A stretch of 64,000 bases of DNA from Staphylococcus pettenkoferi (lineage in GTDB: Bacteria; Bacillota; Bacilli; Staphylococcales; Staphylococcaceae), in the NCBI RefSeq assembly GCF_026659735.1, contig NZ_JANSKK010000006.1:1-64000 (forward strand). Direction: 5' to 3'. Made by a program: the position numbers and the translations under genes. The notes below the pieces were generated by a model, which was not told where the DNA came from, did no database searches, and saw only the letters and a program-made list of their open reading frames with translations. Shown piece by piece: positions 35,640 through 48,155 of the stretch (positions are counted from its first letter, which is position 1; each line of letters opens with the position of its first letter).

Positions 35640-38600
35640 TTATTCAGTGAATTGAACATCTTCACTTGTCATGTCTGCTTCAGATAAAGTCTTATCGTAA
35701 TGAACGTCACTGTAACGTCTCATACCTGTACCAGCTGGAATCAATTTACCGATGATAACGTTCTCTTTCAAGCCGAGTAAGTTATCACGTTTACCTTTGA
35801 TTGCTGCATCTGTAAGTACACGCGTTGTTTCTTGGAATGAAGCTGCTGATAAGAAGCTTTCAGTTTCAAGAGACGCTTTCGTAATACCGAGAAGTACTGG
35901 TTTAGCTGTTGCTGGACGTTTACGTTCTTGGAATGCTGCACGGTTTGCGTCAGTAAAGTTGTGAATATCAACAAGTGAACCTGGTAATAAGCCTGTGTCA
36001 CCTGCTTCGATAATACGAACTTTACGTAACATTTGACGTACCATAACCTCAACGTGTTTGTCGTCGATTTCAACACCTTGCATACGATAAACTTTTTGAA
36101 CTTCTTTAAGTAAGTAGCTTTCAGTAGCGTTAAGACCTGCTACAGAGAGGTAGTGTTTAGGCTCGATAGAACCTTCTGTTAATACTTCACCACGTGCTAC
36201 TTCTTGACCTTCTTCGACTTTCAATCTTGAAGTACCTGAAGCGAGGTAGCTTCTTGTTTCGTTGGCACCTTTAATCACGATTTCTTGTTGACGATCTTTC
36301 GCAAGTTTAATTTCTTCAACGACACCTTCGATTTCTGTAATCACAGCTTGACCTTTAGGATTACGTGCTTCGAAGATCTCTTGGATACGAGGTAAACCTT
36401 GAGTGATGTCACTACCTGCTACCCCACCAGTGTGGAATGTACGCATTGTAAGCTGTGTACCTGGTTCACCGATGGATTGTGCAGCGATGGTACCGACTGC
36501 TTCTCCGACTTCAACTTTTTCACCTGTTGCAAGGTTTTTACCATAACAACGTTCACACACGCCGTGACGTGTATTACAAGTGAATGCTGAGCGGATGTAC
36601 ATTTCAGTAATACCTGCATCAACAATCTTCTTAGCTAAATCAGAAGTGATGAGTTCGTCAGGATGAACTAAGATCTCATCTGTTTCTGGATGACGAACTG
36701 TTTCTTTAGAGTAACGTCCTTCAATACGTTCTACGAATGGTTCGATCATTTCAGTACCTTCTTTGATATCTGAAACGAGGAGACCACGGTCAGTACCACA
36801 ATCTTCTTCACGTACGATAACGTCTTGTGCAACGTCAACGAGACGACGAGTGAGGTAACCTGAGTCGGCAGTCTTAAGCGCTGTATCGGCAAGACCTTTA
36901 CGCGCACCGTGTGTAGAAATGAAGTATTCTAATACGGTTAAACCTTCACGGAATGATGATGTGATAGGCAATTCGATGATCTTACCAGATGGTGCTGCCA
37001 TCAGACCACGCATACCTGCAAGCTGAGTGAAGTTAGATGCGTTACCACGGGCACCAGAGTCACTCATCATGAAGATAGGGTTCGTCTTTTCAAGTGATTG
37101 CATTAATTCGCCTTGGATCTTGTCTTTGGCATTTGTCCAAATTTCAACTACGGCGTTGTAACGTTCATCTTCTGTGATTAAACCACGGTTATATTGTTTT
37201 GTTACACGTTCAACTAACGCTTCACTTTCGTCCAAGATCTCTTGTTTGTCAGGAAGAACCACGATGTCAGATACACCGACAGTAATACCTGCTTTAGAAG
37301 AGAATTTGAAACCAAGGTCTTTCATTCGGTCAAGCATCATAGATGTATCAGTGATGCTGAAACGATTGAAGACTTCAGCGATGATATTACCTAAGAAGCT
37401 CTTGTTGAATGGTTCAACGAGTTCTTTATCATCGAAGTATTCTTTCAATCCGCCTTCGCCAAGTTGAGCTGGATCTACGAAGTATTTATCTGGTGTACGT
37501 ACTTCGAGGTTCTCTTGACTTGGTTCGTTAATGTAAGCGAATGAATCTGGAATGATTTCGTTAAAGATAATCTTACCTACTGTAGTAGTTAAGATCTTTC
37601 TATTTTGTTCTTCAGTGAATGTTGGGTTGTTGAATGAGCTAGCGTGTACACCGATACGTGAATGTAGATGTACATAACCGTTAGCATATGCTTTAAGCAC
37701 TTCGTTAGCGTCATTAAAGATTTGACCTGTATTCACTGCTTCTTTACGTTCTAACGTAATATAATAGTTACCTAATACCATGTCTTGAGATGGTGTAACA
37801 ACTGGTTTACCATCTTTAGGGTTTAGGATGTTTTGAGCAGCAAGCATGAGCATACGTGCTTCGGCTTGTGCTTCTTTAGATAATGGAACGTGAACCGCCA
37901 TTTGGTCACCGTCGAAGTCAGCGTTATAAGCTGTTGTTGCGAGTGGGTGAAGACGAATTGCACGACCTTCTACTAATGTTGGTTCGAACGCTTGGATACC
38001 GAGTCTGTGTAATGTTGGCGCACGGTTTAAGAGTACTGGGTGCTCTTTGATAACATCTTCAAGGACATCCCATACTTCGTCGTCCATACGTTCAATCTTA
38101 CTTTTAGCATTTTTAATATTCGTTGCGATTTCGCGTTGAACAAGCTCTTTCATCACAAATGGTTTGAAGAGTTCAAGTGCCATTTCTTTAGGTAGACCAC
38201 ATTGATACATCTTAAGGCTTGGTCCTACTGCGATAACCGAACGACCTGAGTAGTCTACACGTTTACCGAGCAAGTTCTGACGGAAACGTCCTTGCTTACC
38301 TTTAAGCATATGTGAAAGTGATTTCAATGGACGGTTACCTGGACCAGTTACTGGACGGCCACGACGACCGTTGTCGATAAGTGCGTCGACAGCTTCTTGT
38401 AGCATACGTTTCTCGTTCTGAACGATGATGCCAGGTGCGCCTAAGTCTAATAGACGTTTCAAACGGTTGTTACGGTTGATGACACGACGATATAAATCGT
38501 TCAAGTCACTTGTCGCGAAACGACCACCATCTAATTGAACCATTGGACGAATTTCAGGTGGAATAATTGGAAGAACGTCCAAGATCATCCATGCAGGATT

Positions 38601-39263
38601 ATTGCCTGAGTTTCTAAATGATTCAACGACTTCAAGACGTTTGATCGCACGAGTTAAACGTTGACCTGTAGCTGATTCTAACTCGTCACGTAATGCTTTA
38701 AGTTCACCGTCTAAGTCAATTTCGTCAAGTAGATCTTGGATACCTTCAGCACCCATTTTCGCTACGAATTGACCTGGATATTTATCGTAATATTCTCTGT
38801 ACTCTGCCTCAGAGAGTAAAGATTTCTTCTCTAAACCAGTTGGACCTGGGTCTACTACAACGTATGAAGCAAAGTAGATTACTTCTTCAAGTGCGCGTGG
38901 AGACATATCTAATAATAGACCCATGCGACTTGGAATACCTTTGAAGTACCAAATATGTGATACAGGTGCTGCAAGTTCGATGTGACCCATTCTTTCACGA
39001 CGAACTTTAGATTTCGTTACTTCTACACCACAGCGGTCACATACCATACCTTTGTAGCGTACACGTTTGTACTTACCACAACTACATTCCCAGTCTTTCG
39101 TAGGTCCGAAGATTCGCTCACAGAATAGACCGTCTTTCTCTGGTTTTAAAGTACGATAGTTAATTGTTTCTGGCTTTTTAACTTCACCGAAAGACCAAGA
39201 ACGAATCTTTTCAGGTGAAGCAAGTCCTATTTTCATGTAATGGAAATTATTTACATCAATCAA
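35640..39263 (-). CDS. rpoC: RNA polymerase subunit beta'
   Basis: A 1207-residue catalytic subunit with the Mg-binding NADFDGD, the N-terminal zinc site ([17 protein letters not shown]) and the second one ([12 protein letters not shown]), and the trigger-loop region [11 protein letters not shown]. The start is the TTG at 39263 behind AAGGAGGTAGG, giving the same length as the S. aureus protein; an upstream TTG in the ribosome site extends it by six residues and is unlikely. Confidence 0.99.
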   Translation of the reverse strand: MIDVNNFHYMKIGLASPEKIRSWSFGEVKKPETINYRTLKPEKDGLFCERIFGPTKDWECSCGKYKRVRYKGMVCDRCGVEVTKSKVRRERMGHIELAAPVSHIWYFKGIPSRMGLLLDMSPRALEEVIYFASYVVVDPGPTGLEKKSLLSEAEYREYYDKYPGQFVAKMGAEGIQDLLDEIDLDGELKALRDELESATGQRLTRAIKRLEVVESFRNSGNNPAWMILDVLPIIPPEIRPMVQLDGGRFATSDLNDLYRRVINRNNRLKRLLDLGAPGIIVQNEKRMLQEAVDALIDNGRRGRPVTGPGNRPLKSLSHMLKGKQGRFRQNLLGKRVDYSGRSVIAVGPSLKMYQCGLPKEMALELFKPFVMKELVQREIATNIKNAKSKIERMDDEVWDVLEDVIKEHPVLLNRAPTLHRLGIQAFEPTLVEGRAIRLHPLATTAYNADFDGDQMAVHVPLSKEAQAEARMLMLAAQNILNPKDGKPVVTPSQDMVLGNYYITLERKEAVNTGQIFNDANEVLKAYANGYVHLHSRIGVHASSFNNPTFTEEQNRKILTTTVGKIIFNEIIPDSFAYINEPSQENLEVRTPDKYFVDPAQLGEGGLKEYFDDKELVEPFNKSFLGNIIAEVFNRFSITDTSMMLDRMKDLGFKFSSKAGITVGVSDIVVLPDKQEILDESEALVERVTKQYNRGLITEDERYNAVVEIWTNAKDKIQGELMQSLEKTNPIFMMSDSGARGNASNFTQLAGMRGLMAAPSGKIIELPITSSFREGLTVLEYFISTHGARKGLADTALKTADSGYLTRRLVDVAQDVIVREEDCGTDRGLLVSDIKEGTEMIEPFVERIEGRYSKETVRHPETDEILVHPDELITSDLAKKIVDAGITEMYIRSAFTCNTRHGVCERCYGKNLATGEKVEVGEAVGTIAAQSIGEPGTQLTMRTFHTGGVAGSDITQGLPRIQEIFEARNPKGQAVITEIEGVVEEIKLAKDRQQEIVIKGANETRSYLASGTSRLKVEEGQEVARGEVLTEGSIEPKHYLSVAGLNATESYLLKEVQKVYRMQGVEIDDKHVEVMVRQMLRKVRIIEAGDTGLLPGSLVDIHNFTDANRAAFQERKRPATAKPVLLGITKASLETESFLSAASFQETTRVLTDAAIKGKRDNLLGLKENVIIGKLIPAGTGMRRYSDVHYDKTLSEADMTSEDVQFTE

Positions 39264-39443
39264 GGAGCCTACCTCCTTCAATATAGATTAGCTGTGCAAA
39301 TTGATTGATTCCTCATTTATCTCGGATCGTTCATTTCTAACCCATGCGCTAGAGTAGCAAGTGATGTCGTTAAATCAGGCTTGCTAGCTCTAACGTCAAA
39401 GTGGTTAGTCAATGAAGCTTTCTTTAACTTATTTAAGTGACAA

Positions 39444-42400
39444 TTAATCAGGCTTTTGAGATTCTGGAGCAGATTTTTGTTGTAAATCGACTTTGCGTTC
39501 AGCAACTTCTTCATCTTCGTTGTCATGCATGTCGATTTCGTTATTCTGTTCATCCATAATCTTAACATCAAGACCTAAACTTTGTAATTCTTTCATCAAT
39601 ACGCGGAATGATTCAGGAACGCTTGGTTTAGTGATGTTCTCACCTTTTACAATAGACTCGTATGTCTTAACACGGCCTACTGTGTCATCTGATTTGTAAG
39701 TCAAGATTTCTTGAAGTGTATAAGCAGCACCGTATGCTTCAAGTGCCCATACCTCCATCTCACCAAAGCGTTGACCACCGAATTGAGCTTTACCACCGAG
39801 TGGTTGTTGCGTAACGAGTGAGTAAGGTCCAGTAGAACGAGCATGAAGTTTGTCGTCTACCATGTGAGCAAGTTTAAGCATGTACATAACACCGACAGAA
39901 ATACGGTTGTCGAACGGTTCACCTGTACGACCATCGTAAAGCACTGTCTTACCGTCACGTGCCATACCTGCTTCTTCAATTGTTGACCACACGTCATCGT
40001 CGTTCGCACCATCAAATACTGGTGAAGCAACGTGAATACCTAAGTTCTTAGCAGCCATACCTAAGTGTAGCTCTAATACTTGTCCGATATTCATACGTGA
40101 TGGTACACCGAGTGGGTTTAACATGATGTCAATAGGACGACCATCAGGTAAGTAAGGCATATCTTCTTCAGGAACAATCTTAGAAATAACACCTTTGTTA
40201 CCGTGACGACCACACATCTTGTCACCTACGTGAATCTTACGTTTCTGAACGATATAAACACGTACGAGTTGGTTAACACCTGGAGATAATGTGTCATCTC
40301 CTTCTTCGCGGTTAAAGACTTTAACATCTAACACGATACCGCCTGCACCGTGTGGTACACGTAATGAAGTATCACGAACTTCACGTGCTTTTTCACCAAA
40401 GATAGCGTGTAATAGGCGCTCTTCGGCAGTAAGTTCTGTCACACCTTTAGGCGTTACTTTACCTACTAAGATATCTCCATCTTTAACTTCTGCACCAACA
40501 TAAACGATACCGCGTTCGTCGAGATTCTTAAGTGCATTCTCTGAAACGTTTGGAATGTCACGAGTAATCTCTTCAGGTCCGAGTTTCGTATCGCGTGCTT
40601 CAGATTCATATTCTTCAATGTGGATAGAAGTGTAAACGTCATCTTTAACTAAACGTTCACTCATGATTACGGCGTCCTCGTAGTTATAACCATCCCAAGT
40701 CATGAAACCTACAACGACGTTACGTCCAAGTGCCATCTCACCGAGTTCCATAGATGGACCATCAGCTAAGATTTCACCTTTGTCTACGATATCTCCAGTA
40801 GAGATAATTGGACGTTGGTTATAGCAAGTACCTGAGTTTGAACGTTTGAATTTCGCTAATGGATAACGGTCTACTTCGCCTTCGTACTCTTGACCGTCTT
40901 CTTCGATTAAGCGACGAACGAGTACTTGGTTAGATTCAACATGTTCTACGCGACCTCTATGTCTTGCGATAATCGCAGCACCAGAGTCACGTGCAGCAAC
41001 GTGTTCCATACCTGTACCAACGAATGGTGATTCAGGATTCATCAATGGTACCGCTTGACGTTGCATGTTCGCACCCATTAATGCACGGTTAGAGTCGTCG
41101 TTCTCTAAGAATGGGATACATGCTGTAGCTGCTGAAACAACCTGTTTAGGAGATACGTCCATGTAGTCCATTTTTTCTTTCGCCATAACAGTGTTGTTAC
41201 CGCGGAAACGACAAACAACTTCATCGTCTAAGAAGCGACCTTCTTCGTCAGTACGAGAGTTCGCTTGAGCCACTACATAGCTATCTTCTTCATCAGCAGT
41301 GAGATAGTCGATTTGATCAGTAATCGCATTCTTTTCAATATCTACTTTACGGTATGGTGTTTCAATGAAACCAAACTCATTCACACGCGCATAACTAGAT
41401 AATGAGTTGATTAAACCGATGTTTGGTCCCTCTGGTGTCTCGATTGGACACATACGACCGTAGTGAGAATAGTGTACGTCACGTACTTCCATTTGAGCAC
41501 GTTCACGAGTTAAACCACCAGGTCCTAAAGCAGAAAGACGACGTTTATGCGTCAACTCAGCTAATGGGTTAGCTTGGTCCATGAATTGTGATAATTGAGA
41601 GCTACCAAAGAATTCTTTGATAGATGCAATCACTGGACGGATGTTGATGAGTTGTTGTGGAGTGATTGAATCTGTATCTTGGATTGACATTCTTTCACGT
41701 ACAACACGTTCCATTCTTGATAGACCGATACGGAATTGGTTCTGTAGTAGTTCACCTACTGAACGTAGACGACGGTTACCTAAGTGGTCGATATCGTCAG
41801 TGAAACCAATACCATTCAATAAGTTGAAGAAGTATGACATTGATGAAATGATGTCAGCTGGCGTAATGCATTTCACTTCTGAGTCAGGGAACGCATTACC
41901 GATTAATGTCGTTGTACGACCTTCTTCATCATTAGGTACGTAGACTTTGATAGATTGAATTTCAACTGGCTCATCTACGATACTATCTTCTAAATCGTAA
42001 ACTTCACTGTTCGCATTAGATTCTAATACGTCCATAATTTCTTCTAATTTACGACGATCTACGACAGTGCCTTCTTCTGCTACGATTTCGCCAGATTCAG
42101 TGTCTACGATAGGTTCTGCTAATTTTTGATTAAATAAGCGATGTTTTAAGTGTAATTTCTTGTTAGCTTTATAACGTCCTACGCTTGCTAAGTCATAACG
42201 TTTCGGATCGAAGAAACGTGAGTAAAGAAGACTCTTAGCATTTTCAACTGTAGGTGGTTCACCTGGGCGTAAACGTTCATAAATTTCAAGTAGCGCTTGG
42301 TCTGTGTTCTCAGTACCATCTTTCTCTAAAGTGTTACGTAAGTATTCACTATCGCCAAGTAAATCGATAATTTCTTGGTCTGATGAGAATCCAATAGCAC

Positions 42401-42989
42401 GTAATAGTACTGTCAATGGAAGCTTTCTCGTTCTGTCGATACGCACGTATACGACATCTTTCGCGTCTGTTTCATACTCTAACCAAGCACCACGGTTAGG
42501 AATGATTGTCGCATCGTAGTTTGTGCGTCCGTTCTTATCAATCTTCTCATTAAAGTAAACGGATGGTGAACGAACAAGTTGAGATACGATAACACGTTCA
42601 GCACCATTGATAATAAACGTACCTGTATCTGTCATTAATGGGAAGTCACCCATGAAGACTTCTTGTTCTTTCACTTCGCCTGTTTCTTTGATAATCAAGC
42701 GCACTTTAACACGAAGAGGTGCGGCATATGTTGCATCACGGTTCTTAGATTCTTCTAAATTGTATTTAGGTTCTCCAAGACGATAATCTACGAATTCGAG
42801 AGATAGATTACCTGTAAAGTCTTCGATTGGTGAAATGTCGCGGAACATTTCAAGTAACCCTTCTTGTAAGAACCAATCATAAGATTTCGTTTGGATTTCG
42901 ATTAAGTTAGGTAGTTCGAGTACCTCTGATATTCTTGCGTAGTTTCTACGTTTACGATGTCTTCCATATTGGACAAATTGACCTGCCAA
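39444..42989 (-). CDS. rpoB: RNA polymerase subunit beta
   Basis: An 1181-residue subunit, two shorter than the S. aureus protein. The rifampicin region [26 protein letters not shown] reads as wild type. A charged acidic tail ([16 protein letters not shown]) closes it. It follows the RsmC-like gene by about 205 bases and precedes rpoC by 180. Confidence 0.99.
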   Translation of the reverse strand: MAGQFVQYGRHRKRRNYARISEVLELPNLIEIQTKSYDWFLQEGLLEMFRDISPIEDFTGNLSLEFVDYRLGEPKYNLEESKNRDATYAAPLRVKVRLIIKETGEVKEQEVFMGDFPLMTDTGTFIINGAERVIVSQLVRSPSVYFNEKIDKNGRTNYDATIIPNRGAWLEYETDAKDVVYVRIDRTRKLPLTVLLRAIGFSSDQEIIDLLGDSEYLRNTLEKDGTENTDQALLEIYERLRPGEPPTVENAKSLLYSRFFDPKRYDLASVGRYKANKKLHLKHRLFNQKLAEPIVDTESGEIVAEEGTVVDRRKLEEIMDVLESNANSEVYDLEDSIVDEPVEIQSIKVYVPNDEEGRTTTLIGNAFPDSEVKCITPADIISSMSYFFNLLNGIGFTDDIDHLGNRRLRSVGELLQNQFRIGLSRMERVVRERMSIQDTDSITPQQLINIRPVIASIKEFFGSSQLSQFMDQANPLAELTHKRRLSALGPGGLTRERAQMEVRDVHYSHYGRMCPIETPEGPNIGLINSLSSYARVNEFGFIETPYRKVDIEKNAITDQIDYLTADEEDSYVVAQANSRTDEEGRFLDDEVVCRFRGNNTVMAKEKMDYMDVSPKQVVSAATACIPFLENDDSNRALMGANMQRQAVPLMNPESPFVGTGMEHVAARDSGAAIIARHRGRVEHVESNQVLVRRLIEEDGQEYEGEVDRYPLAKFKRSNSGTCYNQRPIISTGDIVDKGEILADGPSMELGEMALGRNVVVGFMTWDGYNYEDAVIMSERLVKDDVYTSIHIEEYESEARDTKLGPEEITRDIPNVSENALKNLDERGIVYVGAEVKDGDILVGKVTPKGVTELTAEERLLHAIFGEKAREVRDTSLRVPHGAGGIVLDVKVFNREEGDDTLSPGVNQLVRVYIVQKRKIHVGDKMCGRHGNKGVISKIVPEEDMPYLPDGRPIDIMLNPLGVPSRMNIGQVLELHLGMAAKNLGIHVASPVFDGANDDDVWSTIEEAGMARDGKTVLYDGRTGEPFDNRISVGVMYMLKLAHMVDDKLHARSTGPYSLVTQQPLGGKAQFGGQRFGEMEVWALEAYGAAYTLQEILTYKSDDTVGRVKTYESIVKGENITKPSVPESFRVLMKELQSLGLDVKIMDEQNNEIDMHDNEDEEVAERKVDLQQKSAPESQKPD

Positions 42990-43194
42990 ACAGATTCACC
43001 CCTCAAAAATTGTGTGTCCACGTTCAATATCTTTGCTAACATGATTAGACAAAAAGAAAACGGTAGCATTTCTGATGACACCATTTTCTGTTGAACCTAT
43101 TAGCAATTTACTTTGTTATTTTATACGTAAAAGTACACACTTATTGAACATAAATTTTAACATTCTATAACTATATCAGAACAAGGCGTCTAAA

Positions 43195-43803
43195 TCAACC
43201 TTTTGAGCTCTTTAATATATAATAACCCTTGCTTTTGTCAAGCACTTCGACGTTGCCAAATACAGCTTTCATCTTCTTCTTAGCGGATGCCATTCCCTGT
43301 TTTTTCTGAATCACGACAAACAACGCCCCACCAGTCACTAACGTACGATTTGCATCTTCGAGAATGCGATGTACAACCGTCTTACCTGCACGGATAGGCG
43401 GGTTCGTAACGACATAGTCTTGACTATCATCAGCAATATCAGAAAGCCCATCACTATAATGCACCGTTACGTTGTCTAGTTGATTTGACTGCGCATTCTT
43501 TTTCGCGAGTTCAAGCGCACGCTGATTAACATCGACGAGTGTAACTGAATCATGTGGTGCGACTTGTGCAAGCATCAACCCGATAGGTCCATAACCACAA
43601 CCCACATCCACGATGCGTTTCGTCGGACCCGGTGTATGATCTTTCAGAAACGTACGTACGAGTAAATCAGATCCGAAATCGATCTTCCCTTTCGAGAAGA
43701 CGCCGGAATCCGTAACTAACTTCAAGTTGTAGCGTTTATAAGTATAGGTAAAATGGGTAATGTCGCTCTTCACATCAGGACGTTCATCATAATAATGGCT
43801 CAT
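43195..43803 (-). CDS. Class I SAM-dependent methyltransferase (RsmC-like)
   Basis: A 202-residue methyltransferase: SAM motif VDVGCGYGPIGLM near residue 66, acidic VTLVDVNQRA, and the catalytic NPPIRAG of N6/N2 amine methyltransferases. S. aureus carries a homologue at the same place before rpoB. The likely target is a guanine of rRNA (RsmC-like), but this is inferred. Confidence 0.9.
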   Translation of the reverse strand: MSHYYDERPDVKSDITHFTYTYKRYNLKLVTDSGVFSKGKIDFGSDLLVRTFLKDHTPGPTKRIVDVGCGYGPIGLMLAQVAPHDSVTLVDVNQRALELAKKNAQSNQLDNVTVHYSDGLSDIADDSQDYVVTNPPIRAGKTVVHRILEDANRTLVTGGALFVVIQKKQGMASAKKKMKAVFGNVEVLDKSKGYYILKSSKG

Positions 43804-43848
43804 GGTTGCACCTCTTTTAGTACTTTCTCAAGTGTTTACTAATAATAC

Positions 43849-43878
43849 AAAACCCCGTTATCTCAATAACGGGGTTTT
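43849..43878 (-). terminator. Terminator of the rplJ-rplL operon
   Basis: AAAACCCCGTTA pairs perfectly with TAACGGGGTTTT around a six-base loop. Confidence 0.9.
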
Positions 43879-44028
43879 CATTTCTCAAAGTGTCAGACTA
43901 GAAATATTCTTGTTTCAGATTGAGTAGAACTACTCAGCTTGCAAGCATCTCTTGCCTGCACTCTGCGAATTCTGTTAAGTCGTATTTAAAATCTCTTAGG
44001 AGATTTCGAAGACGTACGGGCAGCAGAA

Positions 44029-44397
44029 TTATTTTAATTCTACTGAAGCACCTACTTCTTCTAATTGTTCTTTAAGTTTTTCAGCTTCTTCTTTAGGTAA
44101 AGCTTCTTTGATTACTTTAGGAGCGCCGTCTACTAATTCTTTAGCGTCTTTTAATCCTAAGCCAGTTGCTTCTTTAACAGCTTTAACAACTTTGATCTTA
44201 GAAGAACCAGCAGAAGTTAATTCAACATCAAATTCTGTTTTTTCTTCTGCAGCGTCGCCGCCACCTGCTGCACCGCCAGCTGCTACTGGAGCTGCTGCAG
44301 TTACACCAAATTCTTCTTCAATTGCTTTAACTAAATCGTTTAATTCTAATACTGACATTTCTTTAATTGCTTCAATGATTTGTTCTTGATTAGCCAT
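44029..44397 (-). CDS. rplL: 50S ribosomal protein L7/L12
   Basis: A 122-residue stalk protein: N-terminal dimerisation helices, an Ala/Gly hinge ([12 protein letters not shown]), and the C-terminal factor-binding domain ending GASVELK. GGAGGAAT precedes the ATG. Recruits GTPase factors. It lies downstream of rplJ in one transcript. Confidence 0.99.
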   Translation of the reverse strand: MANQEQIIEAIKEMSVLELNDLVKAIEEEFGVTAAAPVAAGGAAGGGDAAEEKTEFDVELTSAGSSKIKVVKAVKEATGLGLKDAKELVDGAPKVIKEALPKEEAEKLKEQLEEVGASVELK

Positions 44398-44489
44398 TAT
44401 TTTATTCCTCCATTTTTAAAAGTTTTTCACGAAAAGATATATGTCTCTTCGTCTTAGATTAAATTGAAACGTTTATGCTTGAAACGCTA

Positions 44490-44999
44490 TTATTCAGCGC
44501 TTTCTCCTTCTTCTTCGCGAGATTCACCCACAGCTTTAACTGCATAAGCGAAGTTGCGTACTGGTGCTTGTAATACTGAAAGAAGCATAGATACAAGACC
44601 GTCGTGAGATGGTAAAGAACCAACAGTTTTAACTTCATCTGCTGAGATTAAGCTTCCATCCATGATACCTGTCTTAATTTCGATAGCGTCGTGTTCTTTA
44701 GCGAAACCTGCGATAACTTTCGCTGGTGCAACAACATCTTCAGTTGATGTAGCTACAGCAGTTGGTCCTACTAAGAACTCGTCTAAACCATCGATACCAG
44801 CTTGTTCTGCTGCACGGCGTAACATAGTGTTTTTGTAAACTTTGTACTCAACACCTGCTTCACGTAATTGTTTACGTAATTCAGTTACTTCTGCAACAGT
44901 TAATCCACGGTAGTTGATGAAGACAGTTGAAACTGAGTTTTCCAATTGTTCAGCAATCTCAGTTACATGTTGTTTTTTAGCTTCAATAATTGCAGACAT
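44490..44999 (-). CDS. rplJ: 50S ribosomal protein L10
   Basis: A 169-residue stalk-base protein that carries L7/L12 dimers: [34 protein letters not shown], ends EEEGESAE. The last residues are acidic. GGAGGTGTC precedes the ATG. It is regulated by its leader at 45000-45202 (L10 autoregulation is known in bacteria). Confidence 0.98.
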   Translation of the reverse strand: MSAIIEAKKQHVTEIAEQLENSVSTVFINYRGLTVAEVTELRKQLREAGVEYKVYKNTMLRRAAEQAGIDGLDEFLVGPTAVATSTEDVVAPAKVIAGFAKEHDAIEIKTGIMDGSLISADEVKTVGSLPSHDGLVSMLLSVLQAPVRNFAYAVKAVGESREEEGESAE

Positions 45000-45232
45000 T
45001 CAGACACCTCCATTTTTAAAAGTTTTGGTGCTTTTTTATCTTGAGTTATGTACAGAAACTCAATAAAAAAAGCACTTTCTACCCACGGCAAAAAGTGCTT
45101 GAAACTTTCATTAATCACGTTCAAGTCAATTTTAGCCTCGGTAGGATAAATTTTTAAGTTATTTCTAACTCCTACTGTCTTAGGTAAAATAATCACACTA
45201 ACCAATATAACGGTTAGCACATAGTTTGTCAA
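45000..45232 (-). promoter_or_regulatory. rplJ promoter and L10 leader
   Basis: On the minus strand TTGACA (45227-45232), 17 bases, TATATT (45204-45209) form a strong promoter. The 200-base leader contains AAGCACTTTTT...AAAGTGCTTTTTTT (about 45068-45103), a terminator-like attenuator hairpin. This is the position of the L10 leader of Bacillota, by which the L10-(L12)4 complex represses the operon. Confidence 0.7.
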
Positions 45233-45265
45233 TAATTATTTTCATAAAATGTATTTAGCGTAAAA

Positions 45266-45300
45266 ACAACAGGCTAAGCACGGAAGCACTAGCCTGTTGT
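45266..45300 (-). terminator. Terminator after rplA
   Basis: ACAACAGGCTA pairs with TAGCCTGTTGT, with an inner AGC/GCT; T residues follow on the minus strand. Confidence 0.85.
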
Positions 45301-45312
45301 AATGATTTATAA

Positions 45313-46008
45313 TTATAGTTTGAAGCTTGAAGTATCAACTTTGATACCAGGGCCCATAGTTGTTGTAACGTTTACTGATTTGAAGTAAGTACCTTTAGAA
45401 GAAGATGGTTTCGCTTTAGTTAACACATCTTGTAAAGTTCTAAAGTTCTCAACTAATTTATCAGTATCGAATGATGCTTTACCGATTGAAGCATGTACGA
45501 TACCTGCTTTTTCAGCACGGTATTCAACTTTACCTGCTTTGATTTCTTCTACGGCTTTTTTAACATCCATAGTTACTGTGCCTGTTTTAGGGTTTGGCAT
45601 TAAGCCTTTAGGTCCTAATACACGACCTAATTTACCAACTTCGCCCATCATGTCAGGTGTAGCAACAACTACGTCAAAGTCAAACCAACCTTGTTGGATC
45701 TTACTTACGTATTCAGATTCACCTACGAAATCTGCACCTGCTTCTTCAGCTTCTGTTGCTTTGTCACCTTTTGCGAATACTAATACACGTTGAGATTTAC
45801 CAGTTCCGTTTGGAAGCACAACAGCGCCACGGATTTGTTGGTCGTTCTTACGTGTATCAATACCTAAACGGAACGCTACTTCTACTGACGCATCGAAGTT
45901 AGCAATGTTCGTTTCTTTAGCTAATTCAATCGCTTCTTCAACACTGTAGTGCTTTTGGCGATCTACTTTTTCAGCTACTTCTTGATACTTTTTACTTTTT
46001 TTAGCCAT
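45313..46008 (-). CDS. rplA: 50S ribosomal protein L1
   Basis: A 231-residue L1 protein of the mobile stalk, binding 23S rRNA helix 76: [30 protein letters not shown], ends [11 protein letters not shown]. The start is the ATG at 46008 behind AAAGGAGG; an upstream in-frame ATG adds 21 unrelated residues. The 339 bases between it and the rplK stop codon (46009-46346) are structured, with no gene. Confidence 0.98.
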   Translation of the reverse strand: MAKKSKKYQEVAEKVDRQKHYSVEEAIELAKETNIANFDASVEVAFRLGIDTRKNDQQIRGAVVLPNGTGKSQRVLVFAKGDKATEAEEAGADFVGESEYVSKIQQGWFDFDVVVATPDMMGEVGKLGRVLGPKGLMPNPKTGTVTMDVKKAVEEIKAGKVEYRAEKAGIVHASIGKASFDTDKLVENFRTLQDVLTKAKPSSSKGTYFKSVNVTTTMGPGIKVDTSSFKL

Positions 46009-46346
46009 TTCGTTTTCCTCCTTTAGTGGTTTTAGCGGAATTTCCTCCCACATTTGAGAATGAGCAATCAATCTATCATGCGTTGATTGTCACATTCTAG
46101 TTAGGATGACGTGTTTCTCGTTGTTGTTCACTAGGAGAACAACTTTCGCATATAGGTCATACCTAACGTGTGATGTTCAGTGTTTCGTTCTAAACATCTG
46201 AGAGCAGACGACAAGCTACATATCTATGCGCTAACCTGCGTGTTTGCTATCGGGTTAGTGTCTCTCACTATGCCTTTCACTTAAGGATAGTGTTCTTCTG
46301 ATAGCTGCCATCTGCTTCTATCTTCATATCAATTTCATTTCAATAA

Positions 46347-46769
46347 TTATTCTACTACGATACCCATACTACGGGCAGTACCTTCAACAATACGCATAGC
46401 TGCTTCTTCACTAGCTGCGTTTAAGTCTTGCATTTTAGTGTTAGCAATTTCGCGTACTTGATCTTTAGTTACTGTAGCAACTTTGTTTTTGTTAGGTTCG
46501 CCTGAACCTTTTTCAATTCCAGCTGCTTTTTTAAGTAGTACTGGCGCAGGTGGTGTCTTAGTTACAAATGTGAATGAACGGTCTTCATACACTGTAATTT
46601 CTACCGGAATAATTAATCCTGCGTCCTCTTGCGTACGTGCGTTGAATTCCTTACAGAATCCCATGATGTTCACACCTGCTTGACCTAATGCTGGACCAAC
46701 TGGTGGTGCTGGGTTTGCTTTACCTGCAGGAATTTGTAATTTAACTACTTTTTCTACTTTTTTAGCCAC
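46347..46769 (-). CDS. rplK: 50S ribosomal protein L11
   Basis: A 140-residue L11 protein of the GTPase-associated centre: [19 protein letters not shown], ends ARSMGIVVE. The start is a GTG at 46769 behind AAGGAGG; the upstream GTG lies in that ribosome site. Same length as S. aureus L11. Confidence 0.98.
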   Translation of the reverse strand: MAKKVEKVVKLQIPAGKANPAPPVGPALGQAGVNIMGFCKEFNARTQEDAGLIIPVEITVYEDRSFTFVTKTPPAPVLLKKAAGIEKGSGEPNKNKVATVTKDQVREIANTKMQDLNAASEEAAMRIVEGTARSMGIVVE

Positions 46770-46883
46770 GATGTGCACCTCCTTGATATCGTGATGTGGT
46801 CATAGGACTGAGTTTTGCCCTCCCACTCTATACATTTCGTGACGAAATGTAGCGCTCTAAAAGCGCGACCACAGTATTATAAC

Positions 46884-46923
46884 ATCAACACTAAATAAAA
46901 ATCAATAGCTATTTAGTGTTGAT
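46884..46923 (-). terminator. Hairpin after nusG
   Basis: ATCAACACTAAATA pairs perfectly with TATTTAGTGTTGAT (14 bp), followed by AT-rich sequence; likely the end or an attenuator of the nusG transcript. Confidence 0.75.
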
Positions 46924-46939
46924 GTGTTCTCTTTAAATA

Positions 46940-47488
46940 TTATAACTTTTCAATTTGATCAAATTCGACTTCAACTGGCGTCTCTCTTCCGAACATGTCT
47001 ACAAGCACAGTCAGTTTAAACTTGTCCGCTTCAACCTCTTCAACTTCACCTAATTGGTTCGCAAATGGACCTGAAGTGATACGAACTTGTTCGCCGACTT
47101 CAACTTCGACATCGATTGTCTTCTCGTTCATGCCCATTTGTTTCAAGATGAAACGCGCTTCTTCTGGTAGCAACGGATTAGGCTTAGAACCTGCACCGGC
47201 AGAACCGACGAAGCCAGTTACACCAGGTGTGTTTCTCACAACATACCATGAACGATCCGTCATGATAAGTTCAACGAGCACATAACCCGGGAATGTCTTC
47301 TTCGTTTGGGTCTTCGCTTTACCGTCTTTGATTTGTGTTTCCTCTTCTTCAGGTATGACAACTCTAAATATTTGTTCTGTCATATTCATCGATTCAACAC
47401 GTTTTTCTAAATTTTTCTTTACTTTATTCTCATAACCAGAATAAGTATGTACTGCATACCAACGCTTTGCGCCAACTTCTTCAGACAT
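46940..47488 (-). CDS. nusG: Transcription termination/antitermination protein NusG
   Basis: A 182-residue NusG with the N-terminal RNA polymerase-binding domain (WYAVHTYSGYE) and C-terminal KOW domain (VRITSGPFANQLGEVEEV). AGGAGTGAC precedes the ATG. It lies 14 bases after secE, so the two are cotranscribed. Confidence 0.98.
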   Translation of the reverse strand: MSEEVGAKRWYAVHTYSGYENKVKKNLEKRVESMNMTEQIFRVVIPEEEETQIKDGKAKTQTKKTFPGYVLVELIMTDRSWYVVRNTPGVTGFVGSAGAGSKPNPLLPEEARFILKQMGMNEKTIDVEVEVGEQVRITSGPFANQLGEVEEVEADKFKLTVLVDMFGRETPVEVEFDQIEKL

Positions 47489-47502
47489 GTCGTCACTCCT
47501 AA

Positions 47503-47682
47503 CTATTTAATTAACTCTATTACTTGTTTAATTCCAATATCTAATACAAAGAAGAACACTAAGAAGAATACTACTGTTGAAACAACGATGACAGTGTATT
47601 TAAACAATTCTTCTTTCGTTGGCCAACTCGTTTTTTCCATTTCAGACTTAACGCCTTGGAAGAAATTCTCTTTTTTAGCCAT
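47503..47682 (-). CDS. secE: Preprotein translocase subunit SecE
   Basis: A 59-residue membrane protein with one C-terminal helix, [18 protein letters not shown]..., SWPTKEEL signature, and ending IELIK. It clamps the SecY channel. GGAGGTTTCG lies before the ATG. Read directly from the sequence; it sits in its standard place before nusG. Confidence 0.97.
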   Translation of the reverse strand: MAKKENFFQGVKSEMEKTSWPTKEELFKYTVIVVSTVVFFLVFFFVLDIGIKQVIELIK

Positions 47683-47820
47683 AACGAAACCTCCATATCC
47701 ACTATATTATCGCGTAGTTACATTGACTCACATCTCGGAGATTACTTCCGCATCTTTAGAATCTCCATCATTCATGTTCTATATCGTCTCTTTATCTTTC
47801 GTATACAACACGCTTTAACA

Positions 47821-47964
47821 TCACTTTGATTCTTTGTGAAGTGTATGTGCATTACATCGAGGACAGAATTTCTTCAACTCTAAACGAGTTTGTCGATCAC
47901 TCGTCTTATGCACGTTGTAGTTCCTTGAACCACATACTTCACAACTGAGTGGAACTTTATTCAA
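47821..47964 (-). CDS. rpmG: 50S ribosomal protein L33, zinc-ribbon form
   Basis: A 47-residue protein with two Cys pairs (CEVC, CPRC), [15 protein letters not shown] at the end; the zinc-binding (C+) type of L33. The start is a TTG at 47964 behind AAGGTGAG, giving the normal length. It occupies the same place, before secE, as in S. aureus. Confidence 0.93.
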   Translation of the reverse strand: MNKVPLSCEVCGSRNYNVHKTSDRQTRLELKKFCPRCNAHTLHKESK

Positions 47965-48155
47965 TAATCTCACCTTGCTCATTATAATACCAGTATACTA
48001 TACCTAAGAAATATTGAAATTGTCAAACTTCACCTAACTTGTAACGCATAGCTTATAAATGCTTCTAAACTCTATTATAACAGCCTCACACCACTTATTT
48101 TACCACTCTCAAACATCTATTCTAAACGGCAGGAATTCTCCATCCACTTATACTT

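Noticed and set aside
39317..39571. Frame at the rpoB-rpoC junction
   Set aside because: It runs out of frame over the rpoB tail and has no ribosome site; there is no gene in the 180-base gap.
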